The notes beneath the pieces are model-generated. The model made no database searches and was not told the DNA's origin. It saw only the letters and a list, made by a program, of their open reading frames with translations. Below, piece after piece: positions 5,342-7,071 of a stretch of 7,071 nucleotides of DNA. The stretch spans positions 1 through 7,071 of the forward strand of contig JAFLUO010000009.1 in NCBI GenBank assembly GCA_022508705.1. Reading direction: 5' to 3'. The DNA comes from Oscillospiraceae bacterium. GTDB taxonomy: Bacteria; Bacillota; Clostridia; Oscillospirales; Acutalibacteraceae. Position 1 is the stretch's first letter; the number at the start of each line of letters is the position of its first letter. A program made the position numbers and the translations under genes.

Positions 5342-6352
5342 TTATAAAGGCATAACAAGAGAAGCATCGTCGAAAATCTTTGAAAAGCCATAAATTTGTG
5401 TAATCGCCGCTCTTTCAAGCTGTTGGTCAATAAGCTTGTCAAAGTCTGTAACAATTCCGCCTGCTGTTACCATTTCAAGAGCGTAGTTCTTATCCAAAGC
5501 TATAAGTCCGCGACCGACTGACTCGGTTGTGATAAGATTTGCTCCGAGAGGCGTTACGGTTTTGCCTGTTGCATGGAAATTAAGTCCTGCGGCGGCATCG
5601 CGCATTTCAGGAAGACTCATAATCTTTGCGGCTGTTTCAGGAGAAGCAACAAGGGTGTTCATTGTGTACGGGTGGAGTGTGCTCCAAAGATTGATTAAAT
5701 CTGCATAGGAAGCTGAGCCGCTGTTCTCGCATGGAATAATCTTTGCCGCATTGCTGTTGCCGTCACCTGATAAAATCGTATTTATAGCGTCAAACACCTG
5801 AGCGCGTGCAAGGTAAGCGCCTATGCCTTTAAGCGCTACTGAGAAAAGGTCAAGACGCTGGAATTTGAGCGCCTCATAAGATGCAACAAGCATTTTGCCT
5901 CTTTTCTTAAGAGTTACAAGATTTTCCTTTGTTTTGATTTCTGTTTTGGGAATTTCTCCGCCCTCTGCGATGAAATTTTCCTGTTCATCTTCGTCAAACT
6001 CAGGGACTGAGGTGCTGATGGTTCTGTAATCAAGCCCGTTAATGTCTGTGCGTGCCGCAATAATTGAGTCAACAATGTTGCTTTCCTCAATACCTTGCCT
6101 TACAGCACGGCTTACATATTCAGGGAAAAGCGCCGCAGAGTCAGATGTCTGGAAGAACTTTTCAAGGGGAGAAGAGTTTTTACCCTTAATTTTAATGTCA
6201 AAGCGTTTAAGCTGACGCTCAAAGGCGTCAAGTCCTTCAAGGGCAGTGCCCTTGTAATTTTCAGAGGGGTCAATGCGTTCAAGCTCAGCGTTGATGCCAA
6301 GGGGTGAGCGGTAAAGACCCTTATCAAGTTTAATTGTTTCAAATGTAGCCAT
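5342..6352 (-). CDS. HK97-fold phage major capsid protein
   Basis: This 336-residue protein should form the hexamers and pentamers of an icosahedral head. The N-terminal 60 or so residues are charged and helical (ALEGLDAFERQLKRFD, 37-52) and could act as a built-in scaffold. The N-arm begins near SSPLEKFFQTSDSAALFPEYV (60-80). A strand-turn-strand E-loop spans roughly 108-155 with EGGEIPKTEI at 130-139. The long spine helix (about 160-195) follows, then the A domain with LVASPETAAKIM (234-245). The final ALEMVTAGG...FSKIFDDASLVM completes the P/A architecture. The ATG has an excellent AGGAGGT seven bases upstream (6366-6360), which overlaps the stop of the preceding gene. No separate protease or scaffold gene lies adjacent. 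Encapsulins share the fold, but the connector and neck genes downstream favour a viral capsid. Confidence 0.82.
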   Translation of the reverse strand: MATFETIKLDKGLYRSPLGINAELERIDPSENYKGTALEGLDAFERQLKRFDIKIKGKNSSPLEKFFQTSDSAALFPEYVSRAVRQGIEESNIVDSIIAARTDINGLDYRTISTSVPEFDEDEQENFIAEGGEIPKTEIKTKENLVTLKKRGKMLVASYEALKFQRLDLFSVALKGIGAYLARAQVFDAINTILSGDGNSNAAKIIPCENSGSASYADLINLWSTLHPYTMNTLVASPETAAKIMSLPEMRDAAAGLNFHATGKTVTPLGANLITTESVGRGLIALDKNYALEMVTAGGIVTDFDKLIDQQLERAAITQIYGFSKIFDDASLVMPL

Positions 6353-6364
6353 ATTTTTTACCTC

Positions 6365-7066
6365 CTAAAATTTGAATTGACTGTTCATTTCTGTTTTGTC
6401 TGTTGAATTTTCTGAAAACTGTGATTTTATAGGGAATGTTTTTGCGGTTTTTCTTTCAAATGCCGAAACAAGCTCTGAAAGGGCAGGGGCGTTGCAAAGG
6501 TTTATGATGTTCTCGGCAGTAGCTGATGACAACTCAGGCAAAATAAGGGAAAAACCCTTTAAAGCCCTTTGTTTCATCTCATTTCTGTACTGCACGGCAA
6601 AGCCTAAGTCCTTTTGGATTTTCGCCTTTTCTATTTGAGAATGTGTATTTTTTCTGTCCTTTGCCGTCTTTGTAACTCCTGCATTTCGCTGAGCGGGAAC
6701 TGCCACGAAAGACCATTCGTAAGCGTCTGTAACGCCGTTTAAGCGTTTAAAACAGAGGGTGTCGCCGTAAAATTCGCCTGCACGGTGGGTGCAAACGCTC
6801 TCGCCAAAATTCACGGCAAGGTTTACGGCATCCGCCACCGAGCCGAACGCAAGCCTGCGAAGCCCCGTGAGTGCCTCTTCGTTCTTTGCGTTTTTCTCTT
6901 TGATTTTTTCGATTTCATCCGCTATCTGCTTTTTTCGCAAAAGCTTTTCCGCCTTTTTCTGAGGAAAAACGGTAAAGCCTGCCTTGTAAGCCGCCTCGGC
7001 GCCGTTTCCGAGCGTTGCCGCAAGACAGCAAAATTCCGCTTCCTTTTTTGTAAGATTTTTGCCCAT
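6365..7066 (-). CDS. Small terminase-like protein (Terminase_2/XtmA family N-terminus)
   Basis: Residues 4-56 (NLTKKEAEFCCLAA...EAAYKAGF...AEKLLRKKQIADEIEKI) match the DNA-binding helix-turn-helix domain of phage small terminases. These recognise the packaging site and load the large terminase. The linker LRRLAFGSVADAVNLAV (69-85) is also typical of Terminase_2 proteins. At 233 residues the protein is longer than the usual 140-180. The C-terminal half (about 90-233) is unfamiliar, with a strand-rich part (VCTHRAG...TLCFKRLNG...YEWSFVAV) and a helical tail. The ATG at 7066 is five bases from the window edge, so its ribosome binding site is not visible and an earlier start cannot be excluded. 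The stop TAG lies inside the capsid Shine-Dalgarno. The large terminase and portal that normally follow are absent here. Confidence 0.65.
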   Translation of the reverse strand: MGKNLTKKEAEFCCLAATLGNGAEAAYKAGFTVFPQKKAEKLLRKKQIADEIEKIKEKNAKNEEALTGLRRLAFGSVADAVNLAVNFGESVCTHRAGEFYGDTLCFKRLNGVTDAYEWSFVAVPAQRNAGVTKTAKDRKNTHSQIEKAKIQKDLGFAVQYRNEMKQRALKGFSLILPELSSATAENIINLCNAPALSELVSAFERKTAKTFPIKSQFSENSTDKTEMNSQFKF

Positions 7067-7071
7067 ATCTG

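Noticed and set aside
6112..6342. Minus-strand 76-codon frame inside the capsid gene
   Set aside because: It overlaps the capsid N-terminus in another frame, and its leucine/threonine-rich sequence is what a shifted capsid frame would give. No independent ribosome binding site was seen.
5342..6352. Encapsulin nanocompartment shell
   Set aside because: The fold is shared, but connector and neck genes follow, a small-terminase-like gene precedes, and no cargo enzyme with a loading peptide is present.

Overview
The window reads as chromosomal DNA from a low-to-mid GC Firmicute, most likely an anaerobic member of the Clostridia (Eubacteriales). This is inferred from strong purine-rich Shine-Dalgarno sites, consensus -10/-35 promoters, an HD-domain CCA-adding enzyme, and a TSCPD-domain small protein of a type common in Clostridia. 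Every gene I can support lies on the minus strand, so transcription runs from high to low coordinates. Order below follows transcription.

Region A (about 7066 down to 3941) is a compact phage-type head module. It contains a small-terminase-like protein, an HK97-fold major capsid protein, a previously unlisted 31-codon gene, a gp6-like head-tail connector, a probable head-closure (stopper) protein and a probable tail terminator. The four proteins at and after the capsid follow the usual siphophage head-to-neck order. However, no large terminase, portal or protease lies between the small terminase and the capsid, and no tail-tube or later tail gene follows the tail terminator. The two longest gaps each hold a perfect inverted repeat just upstream of the next ribosome binding site.

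Region B (about 3910 down to 178) is a housekeeping operon with its own near-consensus promoter: a PLP-dependent aminotransferase, rsmA (16S rRNA dimethyltransferase), a TSCPD-domain protein and cca (tRNA nucleotidyltransferase). The genes overlap by 8 bases or sit 12 bases apart, so translational coupling is likely. RsmA and Cca both act in RNA maturation.

Region C (177 down to 1) holds a perfect-consensus promoter embedded in an inverted repeat, followed by the 5' part of tRNA-Leu(GAG), which is cut by the window edge.

The most interesting feature is the junction. A head-only viral module ends about 30 bases before a housekeeping promoter, with no convincing terminator between them. This could be a capsid-carrying satellite (helper supplies tails), the eroded end of a prophage, or a domesticated particle. 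The sequence beyond position 7071 is needed to choose among these.
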